A DNA stretch of 64,000 nt from Bostrychus sinensis (lineage: Eukaryota; Chordata; Actinopteri; Gobiiformes; Eleotridae), in assembly GCA_020698575.1 (NCBI GenBank), contig CM036253.1, forward strand, positions 32,045,719-32,109,718, given 5' to 3'. The translations under genes and the position numbers were made by a program. The notes under the pieces were generated by a model. It was not told the origin of the DNA. It saw only the letters and a program-made list of their open reading frames with translations, and did not search any database. Shown in pieces: positions 22,972 through 34,521 of this stretch. The stretch's first letter is position 1. Each line of letters starts with the position of its first letter.

Positions 22972-23455
22972 TAAGAAAAAAAAATGCTGCAAAAACTCAA
23001 AGCAACAGGATTCCTCAAGATTTCTGAGTTTTGGGGCCAACTCAAAATCTCACGTTTTCTACTACTAATATTTTTTGTTCACTTAATTTGACATTCATAT
23101 GTCTAAAAAGTTTCAATTTAATTTTTTCTATCTCAAGTCTATCATTGTTATCTTACAGCCAACTTATTATCCATTGTTTAGAAAAAGGAATAGTCTTTTG
23201 TTAAATTTAGTATATTAGGTTTTTATCAATAATAATACCTTTTCTGAACAATGGATAGTAAGTTGGCTCTAAGATGTGTTACAAAAATGATAGTGAGTAA
23301 ACTCAAAATTAAATTAAAATTGAAAGTTTTTAGACGTTTGAACATCAATTTAGGTGAACAAAAAAATATTAGTTGTTGAAAACTTGAGATTTTGTGTTGG
23401 CCCCCTTGAGTTTTTGAGTTTTCTCAGCATTTTTTTTGTTTACCGTTCACGATTT
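22972..23455. mobile_element. Foldback MITE, copy 1
   Basis: Starts CACACTGTAAG and continues AAAATGCTGCAAAAACTC. The second half repeats the first in inverse: GCCAACTTATTATCCATTGT against ACAATGGATAGTAAGTTGGC, and AAGTTTCAATTTAATTTT against its inverse near 23310. The whole 480 bp could fold into one hairpin. There is no coding sequence. A second copy lies at 63303-63797. Confidence 0.85.
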
Positions 23456-23457
23456 CC

Positions 23458-24228
23458 GTTGTAAAACTACTACTTCCGCTGCAGCGTCTTACCTCCACAC
23501 ACTTGATTCACTCACTTTTGCCATACATTGCAAAATTAGGCTGCTAAACCCAGCAAACATGAGTAAAAAACAATCGTCACTTGAGAGTTTTTTCAAAAAG
23601 TGGGGCGAGGCCTGAAAATGAAGCAAGGAATTGGTTTTGTTGCAGGGGTTTTGAAATCCCAGGGCTCCCACTGATTCTACTTTGGTGAGTTGTGTTACAT
23701 TTACAATACTTATGTATTAGCTGGGTATCTGGGAAAACTAATATTTTTATTCGCCTTACTAATACTGCATGCTGTGTGCCATATATTTTGTTATTTTGTG
23801 AAGTTCAATAAAGTATCCATCTAAGAGCATGAGCGCAATCAGAGGTTTGTTGTTTTTTACGTTTGTGTTTTATTCCCTTTATACTCTAAAACTACATTTA
23901 AAAGCAATTCCACCTCTCTATCCATCCACACGAACGACCCTGGTGCCATGTTTTATCTCTTGCGCGAAGGGACGACAACAAACAAAAGTCAGTCTGAGTG
24001 GCTAGCATGGGTTTAAGTTTTACAATACGCTGCCACCTATGGGTATGGCATGTGAACAACAGCGCTTAACGTATTTATGTGGGTTCGTGTAGATAAAAAC
24101 TTAGCTGAAAGCAGTCTGGTGTGAATTATTTTAGAAAAACGAAGTGGGGGTGGGGTATTTGTTTTTTAAAATACCTAGCCACGTGTGTACATGACCTGTA
24201 AATGAATAACTTTTCTTTCAAGGGTACT
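23458..24228. other. Intron, no recognised gene
   Basis: Frames up to 60 codons only; nothing recognised. Confidence 0.4.
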
Positions 24229-24229
24229 C

Positions 24230-24715
24230 TGACAAGTATTTATGCCAGATGCCCTTTCTCACACAATGTTCTCTATTTATCCAGGTTTGGGACAGGCACA
24301 TATTGTGGCCCAACAGGCAGTCGAACTAACCACTGCACTACCTACTGTACTGTATATGCTATAGAAAATACCTGAGCTATCTTCTTTTCTTTCAGCTTTT
24401 CCTTTCTGGAGTCGCTGCTGCAAATCATCTGTCTCCTAGTATGCAGTAATTTGCTTATTGAATAGGTATTTGGTAGTTTTTTTATGCTGGATGCCCTTCC
24501 TGAATCCTCTCCATTTATCCAGGGTTGGGGCTTGTAATGCCTTTTGACAGTGAATATCTGAGATTTTATATTAAATCATTCAGCTGCTCTCTTTTTCACT
24601 TAGAAGTCACCACAGCAAACTAGCGTCATAGCAGATTTTTACACCAGATGCCCTTCCTGTCATAACCAGCAACATACTGTGTACCCTGCCAAAGGTCCGG
24701 CGTTACTGGGGTAGG
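24230..24715 (-). mobile_element. Cluster of three SINE fragments
   Basis: GCCAGATGCCCTTTCTCACA (24243), CTGGATGCCCTTCCTGAATC (24488) and CCAGATGCCCTTCCTGTCAT (24644) are three copies of the same SINE block, in the same minus-strand orientation and about 150-250 bp apart. The first retains GTCGAACTAACCACTGCAC, a tRNA-like region. They are separate truncated insertions or a duplicated composite. Confidence 0.6.
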
Positions 24716-24719
24716 ATAA

Positions 24720-26620
24720 CTGGAATTTTGTTTAAGAATAAATTAAAGCTTCTGTTGTTAAATTTTCTTTTTTTCGACAATATTTAGGTCCTTAAAAACA
24801 TGAATTGTTGCTTTTTAGTGTTTCCTGGCATATTGTCATTCCTGGACTTTACTAAATTTTTACAGTTTTTCCCAGTTGCAAAAACACTAAATCCCATTCT
24901 CTGAAGCTTAAGCCACCAACTGCTTTAACTCTTTGCTCAAACATGACTCTTTTGTCTGAACCCTAAACACAATTGTCTGTTTGCACACAGTTAGCAAAGC
25001 TCTTACTCTTTTTGCACACTTGGCACATTCACGTTCAAGTTTTTTTTTCTTTTCATCTTTTTACAATTTGTGGATTTGATTGACCCACTCCTGACCAAAT
25101 ATTTGTCTACACTTTGTGATATTAGTCCACCAAAGATACACTTTTGTGAAGATTTTGGTTGCCATAATTGTAACAACACAACACACAGCTCTCCCCCACA
25201 AGCTCGCTGTACGCAATAAAATCTGAAATCCCCAAGGATCTGAGGAGGCGCAGAAGGGTTGTTTCTCAAAGTTGTCCTTTTTTTCTTAAACTTCTAAGTG
25301 AACACCTTTAGGTAAACCGTCCACACTGCAAATCTAAACTTCTTAGGCTTCTGTAGTGAAGACACACACCCCGAGGAGCATGTGTCCTTTCAGTATTAAT
25401 TCTTCAGACTTGCTTCAATGACACAGAAGAGAAAAGACAGTCCCAGCACATACACCGCCTTTCATGAATCCACATGTGTGAGTGATGGGAGAACAGCACA
25501 CATGAAGGTTAGGAGAGAATTGAAATGGATATTTTGGAAGCGAAGGACTGTGGACTTCAGGGACACTCCAGACATGAATTTAACAACAGACAGTGCTCCA
25601 GAGCAAGTATATTTCAAAGACAATAAAGGACAGAGCTAGACAGAATACGAACAGAATATTTTTGGGTGAAAAAGTGTCACTGTTAAGAAGTGCTAGTCAG
25701 ATAATTCAATTATATACGATAATTGCAAAGATAGTGTTAAGATGGAACACAATATGATGCAGTAAGAACTAATCAAGCGATTGTATAGAAAGGAGTATAT
25801 TTTAAGTAAACTCGAGGTAAAAATTAGGCCCATGACTTGCAAAACAGTTGTAAAAGTTGCAATGGCTAATGCAAAAACAGCTTTACCTCCTTCCATGAGT
25901 ATAAAAATGAGTTCTTTGTGGAAGAAGAGAGCCAAAATCAGTCAATCTTGATGAGGCTTTAATCCCATTAGAAAACAATCTTGACTGAGAAATAGATGTG
26001 GTTAGATTCACAACACCTAACTTATTTGCTGAATCAGTGAGTAAATAATGTTTCCAGTGAACAACTTTAGAACATTCAAGCGTAACTTTATTACTTAATA
26101 AACCAAACTTGTCTTTAAACAAAGCTTCCTGGTTTCATTTGATATAATAATACAGATAACAGAATGCAAACCACCATACAATATCATACCTTTCCAACTT
26201 GATATTGTACCATAAATTATACTACTATAGGCTGATTAGGCCATGAGATACTGTTCTAATAATTGATGAATATACTGGTGTTTAAAATGTTATAATACCC
26301 ATACCATATGCATTTACATTAGTTAACATCCTGCACTGTCTGTGTGAATTAATGCCCTTTTTCAGCCCTGTACCTTGTGAGAGTCATCTAAAATTCATAT
26401 AGCTTCTGAGATTATAACCCTCCTGTCTGTAAGTAAAACCTTTTTGAATATTGCACATTTTTTGAATATATTATGTGCAAGACATACTGACTATTTTCAA
26501 CAGCAGGCGGTGCTAGTCACTAAACTCCACGCATAATGGGCTTCTGTAAATAAACCTCCTGTTTCACTCAAATATTTATCAGTGAATATTAATCTTATGT
26601 GCTACAGTTAACACATTTAA
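24720..26620. other. Intron with one probable repeat, no recognised gene
   Basis: The stretch 24860-25030 (CCCAGTTGCAAAAACACTAA, then GTCTGTTTGCACACAGTTAG) resembles a dispersed fish repeat, but the ends are not found. Frames at 25003-25269, 25693-25935 and 25883-26122 have no recognised domains. Confidence 0.4.
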
Positions 26621-26631
26621 TTATAGTAATG

Positions 26632-26918
26632 CAGTGATACTCAATGTGGGGTCTGGAGCCCCTTGTAGGCTGCCAAAGTACTGCAGTGGGGCCCCAAAAG
26701 TTGTTAAGTCTATATTAACCACATAAAAAAAAGTTGTTTAAAAATATTACTTTTAAATAATTTTAAGCCAGCTCAAGTCTGAGTTGGAAAGTTTTTTTTA
26801 TAGAAATTTATTGAGTGACATAGTATATTGAATAGAGTGAAGTTTTATTGTTGGGTTTCCGCATGGAATTTTTGGAAATTTAAGGGAGCTGTGACTCTCT
26901 TGACTTTGGGAATGACTG
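26632..26918. mobile_element. hAT-like element, family CAGTGGTTCCCAAAGT
   Basis: The left end CAGTGATACTCAATGTGGGG and right end CTTTGGGAATGACTG are the decayed inverted ends of the family at 12740, 34613 and 63048. The probable target duplication, TAGTAATG and CAGTTATG, agrees at 6 of 8 positions. Inside, CTGGAGCCCC and ACTGCAGTGGGGCCCC match the other copies. Confidence 0.75.
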
Positions 26919-26929
26919 CAGTTATGAAG

Positions 26930-28085
26930 AAACAAACTGGATTATTGCAGCTGTTTGCTTCAGATGGAGGCTATTAGCTAAGGTAAGCTAACTGCAGCAT
27001 ATTAGCAACACAGATATGGAAAATATCAAGAATAGTTGTTATTTCCTTATATTTTAATGTTAATCATGAGCTGTATGATGGGCGGATGGATGCCTGATGT
27101 TTTCAACATGTTCAATTGGCCAAAAATAGGTCAAACTGTCTCCTACCACTACTCCTGCTCTGATGATGCAAAACATACCAAACAGTTAATAAAGCTGTAA
27201 AATTTAATATTTTAAAAACGTATAATATATATATGTATAAAGCACACCAGAAAGCCTTACCTACAAAACAGATCTATATAAAGAGAAAGCACTTAGAATT
27301 TAAAAGGAACTGAGATTAAAAAAAAAAAAAAAAAAAACAGATTCAGAACAGTCACAATGGAAAGGTGCAAAGTGCATTTCAATCAAAGTTTATGGAACAG
27401 TCTTGACAGTGGAATCAAGAAATCTAAATGAATGTATTTAACAAAAAGTGTCAAATATTGTATGTTAAAAAAGACAGCGGAGTTTCTTAGCTTCTGTTAT
27501 GTTTTATGTGTTACGTCATGAAATAGAAAAGTTGCGGTGTTACAGCTTTACAGAGTTGATCAGAAATGTTAAATTGTGAATAGGGGGCAAAAATGACAAG
27601 TTTATACTTCTCTCTGCTCCTTTTTATTCATGATATTGCCAGGCGGCCAATTATCGGCCAATTATCGGCTCAGTCTGTCCCAGCCGTGCCGGGGGAGGGG
27701 AGAGGCCAATAGTAGGTTGCAATGCAATCCATTGATGTCTACATGGTTTTTATTACAAACTAGAGCAGAAGCACAGGTCTGAAAACAAACCATACATAAG
27801 TTAGGCCCTGCCATGTGACTTTCTTTATAGCTCTATCATAACATTAAGTATTCCTCGGGATAGTGAGTATCTTCTCCTGCATTTGTCTGATGCAGCCTAA
27901 ACTTCTCCAAACAAATCTATTTCCTTCCTAATGTTCCCTACCCACTAACTGACTGCTCACACACATAACCAGCCACCAGTCACCATTTTCCATCCCCATC
28001 TTCCCTGAGTGCACAATTCTGATTTCCGTCCATTGAATATCCATTGCAGTCTCGCTAATGTTGTTTACTTTGAACAAAATACTCC
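26930..28085. other. Intron, no recognised gene
   Basis: Includes an A run at 27319-27337 and a short tandem repeat, GGCCAATTATC, near 27645-27668. Confidence 0.4.
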
Positions 28086-28088
28086 ACA

Positions 28089-28230
28089 GAGAGACCCACG
28101 TGGCTGCTTGGACCGGTCCCACCTCATATTCCAGTGTCCAGGCTCGGAGGCAGGTGGGCGGACGCGGCTTTGGCAGAGCCCGGTCTGGATGCACGCGCTC
28201 TGGAGGTGGATTCTGGCTCTGTTTACAGCC
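28089..28230 (+). CDS. Candidate first coding exon with a signal-peptide-like start
   Basis: An AG acceptor-like site (CTCCACAG) precedes a GC-rich open stretch. An ATG at 28189 starts a 14-codon frame, MHALWRWILALFTA, that ends in phase 0 exactly at a GTAAGC donor (28231). A short N-terminus, basic residue and hydrophobic core make it look like the beginning of a signal peptide. Upstream codons are also open (RDPRGCLDRSH and on), so an internal exon is possible. CpG density exceeds that of the surroundings. It is on the strand opposite to ca10 and so would belong to a nested or different gene. I cannot name the protein, and no downstream exon is identified. A conserved non-coding segment is the main alternative. 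Confidence 0.25.
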
Positions 28231-28374
28231 GTAAGCACTTCCAAAATTAATATCTAGCAGTGTGTGTATGTGTGTCTCTGTGTGTGTTCATTTCCACCCT
28301 TCATCAAATCCATTTGGACCGACCCACCTCTCTCCGAAGACAATAGCCATTAAGTGAATTGATTGCTTGTAAAA

Positions 28375-28765
28375 ATAGGAGTTTTTTTGGCACTTTCTGA
28401 AATGACACGACTACGCCACGAAGCCCGCAAACACTCCCATTAACCTTTCCTGTTCGCTCCCAAAGCCATTCATTGTGCTAAATCGTGCCGTTATCAGCTG
28501 CTACTGCCGAAATACAGTCCTTTTTATCGCGGATCCATAGAACCGTTATCCCCCAGTGTCTCGCTCCACATCTAAATTTATGTCTTTTGTCTCTGTTTAT
28601 CCCATCACTACACATTTACAAGCCTCATAAATAAATCAGCGCGGCATGTGTAGACAGAGAGACTGGAGTTTAGTGCACCGAGAGGGCGGCTTAAAAATGA
28701 ATGGTGTTTAAATAGTGGCTTGTAATGATTAAGAGAGAATTACATAATACAATATTAAGGAGCTG
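28375..28765. other. Candidate conserved non-coding element
   Basis: About 390 bp of high-complexity sequence without recognised repeats. It keeps CpG (CTACGCCACGAAGCCCGC, ATCGTGCCGTTATCAGCTGC, ATCGCGGATCC) in an AT-rich intron. Introns of ca10 are known to be long in vertebrates and to carry conserved non-coding sequence; that this is one is inference. Confidence 0.35.
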
Positions 28766-28829
28766 AAGATCTACAAGGATATTTTTACAAGCGGATACTA
28801 CTCTCCCACACTCTTGGCACCACTACAGA

Positions 28830-29040
28830 AACTCGAAATGTGCTCCCCTGATTGCAAATTAGGCATAAGAGACCATTGCAATCCAGCCACAATGGGTCAC
28901 AAGCCAGTATACTTGTTGTGCTGGTCCCAAGCCTGGTCAGGAAAAGCATCCAGCTTAAAACCTTTGACAAATCAACATGCAAATCACTGCATGCTTGAAG
29001 GCAAATCTGCTGTGGTGATCATGGAAGGGAAAAGCTTCTT
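28830..29040 (+). mobile_element. SINE or RTE-derived 3' fragment
   Basis: GGTCAGGAAAAGCATCCAGC, TTGACAAATCAACATGCAAA, CACTGCATGC and CTGCTGTGGTGATCATGGAA follow the order of a tail I recognise from fish SINEs (GGCATCC-GGC, CCAAATCAACATGCGGATC, CTGTGGCGACCCC), with many C-to-T type changes. Confidence 0.5.
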
Positions 29041-29123
29041 TTTAACAGACCAGTGTTGTGTTTTTCGTATCTTGGCATGTTTTGACTGCTCACAGTGAAG
29101 TGTCTCGTCAGCTGGTTTAAATG

Positions 29124-29270
29124 AGAGATGCACCAATCCGATTCTAGTATTGGGTATTGAGCATGAGCCAGAGCCAACAGCTGGATTGGTGGATGCGATA
29201 ATGAAGCCGATCCACTTGTTTGTAATTCTGTTCTGGGCTGATGTGTCATGCATCAGCAGAACTTTAGTCA
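29124..29270 (+). mobile_element. hAT-like element, left end only
   Basis: GAGATGCACCAATCCGATTC and the GATT-rich stretch that follows resemble the GGGATGCACCGATCCGAT end of a common vertebrate hAT group. No partner end is seen, so it is truncated or decayed. Confidence 0.4.
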
Positions 29271-29274
29271 AACT

Positions 29275-31180
29275 TATAAACTGTGAAAATAAACTAAGCC
29301 ACAATGACAGAGGAGGTGTGCAGCATTTCAGACTTTTACTGCAAGCATTTAAACTCAATTTAACCATGTTCTAATGATGGTTGCACCTCACAAACAGACC
29401 TGGAGTAGTATTTTGTTTCAGGCATGTTAAAGTAATCCTGAATGCTGAGGCCGTCTCTTTCTTTAAGCCCTGAAAACACTCTACGTAGACACATGAAACC
29501 AGGAAGTGCTCCAGAGCATTTCTAAAGCCCATACACTGTCACTGGACTCGTTCTGATCATTTCAGCATTTAAGTTGCCTTCACTACAAAGCAGTCTGAGG
29601 CTAAATAGCCATTTTATGGTGTGCCGATTCCTTACTGTTGCCAGCAGGGACATCAGACACCAAATCCAAGCATTCTCTGCAAAGTTAAAGTAACAGCTCC
29701 ACAAAAGAAGACAATGTTGTGTAGTCTACGTGATACGCAGGTATACACCGTATACCCACTAGGAATGCTGCAGATTTCCATATATCCACTTCAAAGTAAC
29801 ATTCAATACCTCCTTGGTACTTTTTTCTCTGTTCACAGAGCCCAGCGTTAACTCTTTATAGCCTCAGCCTCTCCTCCTGTTCCTGTCACAGCAGCAGCGC
29901 AGCAAACAGAGCTCTGTGGAAGACTTGTTTCTCATTGGTGTGAGATTCAGACAGTAAACAAATGATATCAGCAGAAGACAATAATACAGAAGTATATCTT
30001 TATGAAAATACATAAACTAGGCGTTGGACACAGATATCAGAGGAGTATGAGGACTACAGCAGGAGTATGTAAGGAAATGTAACTAGGCTAATTTATCAAA
30101 TTAGCATTCTAAGTATAGGCCTGAGACAAGTCACTGACCAAACGTTTTCACTCTGTTCATTAAACTAAATATTTTGTCAGGTATCAGAGGAGAAAACTAA
30201 GGCAGAAGGCTGGGAGTACAAGAAAAGAATGTACAGTATTAAAGACAAATACAGCTACAGCAGAACATGCTAAAGGAGGATATCAACAGTAAATCTTTGC
30301 AGGACAAGGCAGGGATTTTTACTGGGCACTGCTTCTCTTATCTCCTTAAGGCTTTGTTAGGGGCCATCACATAACAGCAGGTGGTGACAATTTGTGTGTT
30401 AAAAGTATTTCTATGTATAGGTGTTGTACAGCACATTTGGCTGTGTTTTTTGTGATATTTGTAGAGGATTAATTTAGCTTACTGTATGTATTAAGACTGT
30501 TTGACCGGTTTTGGGAATTGAAGTCACTGAGAGATGCATTTGACATTTTATTGTGAGACTCTGCGTGGTCCCAGAACACTGTCCAGTGCCTAGTTTTCCA
30601 GTTGAATCAAAAATAATTAAATTTGTGTACTATAATAATTACCAACAAACTACAAACCACAGTACATATCTTTATTGTACCAGAGGCAAAGCAGGCCAAG
30701 TTGGCTGCTCCAGCTCCTCTGGATGCTGAATGGTTCAGTATCAGCCTTTACCCACCCTTTACTTGCCCTGGGTCTCGGTGTAGTGCAGTCTGTTGATCTT
30801 TGTTTTTTGTTTTTTCTCAGTTGAGCTTTTGATTTAAAACTAGACTATTCCTGTTTGGCTAAATAATATATAGGCCCTACATAGCCTACAATAAAAAACA
30901 CAACCCCCAAAAAACATAACAGTGACACTAATGCGGGTGTATATGAGACGCTGCTGGGAAATCATCACAGTATACCCACTACAAAACTGTAGACTACACC
31001 ACTGGTTAAAAAACATTAAATACTAATGCAAAAGTGTCCAAAACTATTTCAAAAAGCTAGAGAAAAGCATAATATGGCCCTTTCCTGTTCCTGTTCTCCA
31101 ATTAGATTTTTCTAACACATTTTTCTAACACATCATGGCACCACTGTGTAAATCCTTATTGAGGCTGAGCTTCAATGGGT
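29275..31180. other. Intron, no recognised gene
   Basis: The frame at 28984-29367 (-) overlaps repeats. AAAAGCATAATATGGCCC at 31063-31080 looks like an isolated end of the TATTATGC family. Nothing else is recognised. Confidence 0.4.
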
Positions 31181-31186
31181 CTCTAA

Positions 31187-31727
31187 GGGGCCGTTTAGAT
31201 GACAACACGTTTTGCCGAATCCACAAAGGTTTGAAAACGCTGGAAGAGGTGTTTTGGTCTCACAGTGGGGAGCCGTTCGGAGCCACTCCACTCTCATGTA
31301 AACTGTGAAAACACCGTCCTCACCGAAAACGATGATGTAACTGCCCCAATCTGAACAGTGATCAGCTGAGCCACGAGCGCAAAATACATGGCTTTTATGT
31401 CTCATCCATTCATATTTAGTCCAGTAACTGTCAGTAATATCTGTATAAGTGCTTACTTTTAGGAGAGACTTTATGAGAATGGCTCCAGAAAACCACAAGA
31501 TGCTAAAGTAGCTGGAAAAGTTTGAGACTGGCGCTATCATTTCTTCTGCAGTTACTCTCTGTGTGGTGTAGAGCATTTGCAGGGCCCACAGTGCCATTTG
31601 CTGGACTAATACAGGTACTACAGTTTACTATCATTTTCCTTATACCTCAGCGTTGTTGTGTAAATGCAAATCAGAGGCAGCATGACTGTTGCGTTTTCCT
31701 GGGCAGCATCGTTGTGTAAACAGGCCC
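31187..31727. mobile_element. Non-autonomous Harbinger-like element
   Basis: The left end GGGGCCGTTTAGATGACAAC is matched in inverse by GTTGTGTAAACAGGCCC on the right. TAA flanks both ends (31184-31186 and 31728-31730), the TWA-type duplication of PIF/Harbinger. Same family as 1-423. The 141-codon minus-strand frame inside (31172-31597) has no transposase motifs. Confidence 0.8.
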
Positions 31728-31734
31728 TAAGGGA

Positions 31735-32812
31735 TCGTATGCAATAGTTTGTTTTTTTTTACTGAAAGGAAGCAAGACGGTAATTAGATAAATGCATGCA
31801 GTGTGAATCAATGGAGCTGTGGGCGGGCCATGATGCTGGCTGATGGGTTATGATTGGAGGAACTGGTCATACTCCTGTTGCCTGAACATGAAACATACAC
31901 CAGCATCTGAGTTTTTTTTCTATACAAGAGATATCATGTGCTGTCTGGAGAGTTATTTCAAAACAAAATGATAAACCCCATTTTCACACTTTATACATTT
32001 AAAACCTTAAAAACAGGTATTGGCGATCATATTCACATTTTAGTCCACATAGTCATCGTACATCACAATTTTTCTTAAATTGTGCAGGCCTACTGATCAT
32101 AAATGATAAGATTGTGCTGAAAGAATTTGCATTTACCAAACATTAGAAAATTGTAACCCTCTGGTGCTTATGCTCGCGATGATAAGAGCTCACAGTAAAA
32201 TGATTTGTATGGTGAAGGATAAATGCCATCCCTTTATTATATCTGTAAACAGAGCTGCAGCTCATATTCACACAGTGAGTCAGTGGTCCATTAGCATGCG
32301 GCTAGCGTGCATTAGCGTGGCTCGGGGCTTAAGGAGTAACTCACCCCTACACCATTTTTTTTTAGCTGATCAGCTGTACAAACAGGGCTTCAGTGATACA
32401 TCTCACTATTTATAGTCTTATGTTTGACTGTTTTGTAAAAAAAGGTCTAAATTCACATTTTGTAGTGAAAACCGTCAGAGTGCTGCCCTCCTAGGGTCAA
32501 ACAGTGGGATTTCTGCTCAATAGTTCCAGATAGGCAACTGTGACGTAGTATTTGACCACTTTACCGCACCTGTGCCGAGTATCTCCTCCCACGGCCCGTG
32601 CTCTCCACGCCCTTGCTGTCTCTCTCCCCCGCGCGCTCGTCCCAGTCCCGCTGTTGCCAGGTGTGGGTCTTTTTCCTAAACACGCCACTCAGCCCCGCAT
32701 TTACCGTTCAGTCTCCTCCGCCCCCCTCCCCTTTCACGGCTGCGCTTCTACTGCCCCGTGTGTCAGCGCACAATAAGGCATAATGAGCCTGATCAATAAC
32801 AGTATATACTTA
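31735..32812. other. Intron, no recognised gene
   Basis: The stretch 32550-32770 is C-rich (CTCTCCACGCCC, CCCGCGCGCTCG, CCGCCCCCCTCCCC) and gives overlapping 60-74 codon frames. No domain is recognised; it may be an unrecognised GC-rich repeat or a regulatory segment. Confidence 0.35.
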
Positions 32813-32820
32813 CAAATTAG

Positions 32821-33551
32821 CAGTGTTGGGAGTAACGTGTTACAAAGTAACGAGATTACAATTGTCAGTAACGCAGGGGGAGCCCCCCAGTAAGTAATAT
32901 TACAGTTACGAACAAAATACCCAATTAGTTACTTGCGTTACAGTCACTACAGTCACTTTCATTTACCTGCAGTTTACCGCAAGGACACGGAATGAAAATG
33001 CATTAAACGAATAGCGCTGATACGTTTTCTACTTTATTTTCATCCGTTCCCTTCTCTGTTCCTCTTTATGCGCGCAGCGGCCACTCGTCCTGTCCGCGCG
33101 CGTCGGGGCGCATGCAGCTGCTGCTGTCAGTGGGGACAGCGAGGAAAGAAGAGACCTGCACCGCTTTGGCGCTAACAACAAGTGCGTTTTAGCTTCAGTG
33201 TAGTGAAATAAAACTGTGTCCACAGGACTTGAACGCTGCACAGGAGCAGAGGCAGGTGAACCTAAAGGGCAGTATTTACTGTGTCAGGCTGCACTGCTGC
33301 TGAAATGAATGCAGCTAAAAAAAACTTGAACGCCTGTATAAAATAACAGTGCGGGTCAGGGCAACGGTGAGGCTATAGGCTTCTTCTATTTAGAATTGGG
33401 TTCATTTGGGCTTCCTGTTAGGAAATAATCCAAAAGGAAAGTAACTAAGTTATTTTCACGAGTCAGTAACCAAGTAAAGTAATATATTACTTTTCAAAAG
33501 AGTAACTAGTAATCTGTAACTGGTTACTTTTTTGAGTAACTAACCCAACTG
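32821..33551. mobile_element. Non-autonomous hAT-like element, CAGTGTTGGGAGTAAC ends
   Basis: The left end CAGTGTTGGGAGTAACGTGT and right end GAGTAACTAACCCAACTG are inverted. The 8-bp target duplication agrees at 7 of 8: CAAATTAG (32813-32820) and CAAATGAG (33552-33559). AGTAAC-type units recur along both arms. The centre (33050-33130) is CpG-rich. It is 731 bp with no transposase. Confidence 0.88.
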
Positions 33552-33564
33552 CAAATGAGTGACA

Positions 33565-34344
33565 CTGGGGAGAGTTTTGACTCCACAGATGTGTTTTAAA
33601 CTTGCCACGCTTTAAGTCACTTTTTGTTTGATGACAATTGATTTCTTACTCGCGGAGATACGATCAAAAACAGCTCTCAGCTGAAATAATACCAGTAAAT
33701 AAAGACGCGATCTGACGCACACACGTTACTGCGGCGGCGCACGACGCCTTTCTCACAATATTTCAACTGTGTTATTATAAAAGGAACATAAAACATCAGT
33801 CCAGACGTCCTGCATTTTTTTTCCCCCATTTCTGGGACTTGGCAACCCTGCTGTGGAGGAGGTCCATGAGGTCTCTGACAGCTGTCAGTCACAGGACCAG
33901 GCCTTGCTCCTCCCTCAGTTCTCCTCCTCTGTCTCTGCCAGGTCTCTGCCCACTTTTTGAGCAGTTTTCAATCTCTGGCAGTGGGCGGAGTCAGGCCTGG
34001 GCCAGGGGTGAGTTACTCTTTAAGATCGCTGCTCTCTCTGACCCATATTGACGCTGACACACTTGAACCGTGCATTACCAGAGACGCTGATGTACAGGCA
34101 CAGTTCACTCAGAGCACACGCATACACACACGGGATTATGGGGGATGTGATTTATGAACGGCAGCCATTAGGACAGCTTACACTTGTGTTGTAGGAAGTC
34201 TTATCTGTGTATTATATGTATATGATATCTGATCTGCTGTGCTGTGGTTAATGAGCTCACTGTTAGATCATATAGGACTGTGGAGATCACTAGTTGTGTT
34301 TATGATTTATGGAACTGACATGATGTTTCATATTAGTTACATGG
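33565..34344. other. Intron, no recognised gene
   Basis: TGGCAACCCTGCTGTGG at 33840 resembles a hAT tip, but no partner end was found. Frames of 66-71 codons lack motifs. Confidence 0.35.
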
Positions 34345-34521
34345 ACACTGTATAGGGTTAGCACATTTCTATACCCAAAAACCGGGACACATATTTTTTT
34401 TCCAGAAATGGTGCATTTGAACATACAATAGAAAGCAACACAACGCTTCTAAAATCCTACATGAAGCTAGAGCTTAAGTTTAAAATTTGATGACAATTTA
34501 TTGATAAAAAATAATGACATG

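Noticed and set aside
28789..29374. Overlapping 65-127 codon frames on both strands
   Set aside because: They cross a SINE/RTE tail and a hAT-like end; no conserved protein motif.
31172..31597. 141-codon minus-strand frame as a transposase
   Set aside because: It lies in a Harbinger-like MITE but shows no DDE or HTH motif, and starts outside the element's right-hand half.
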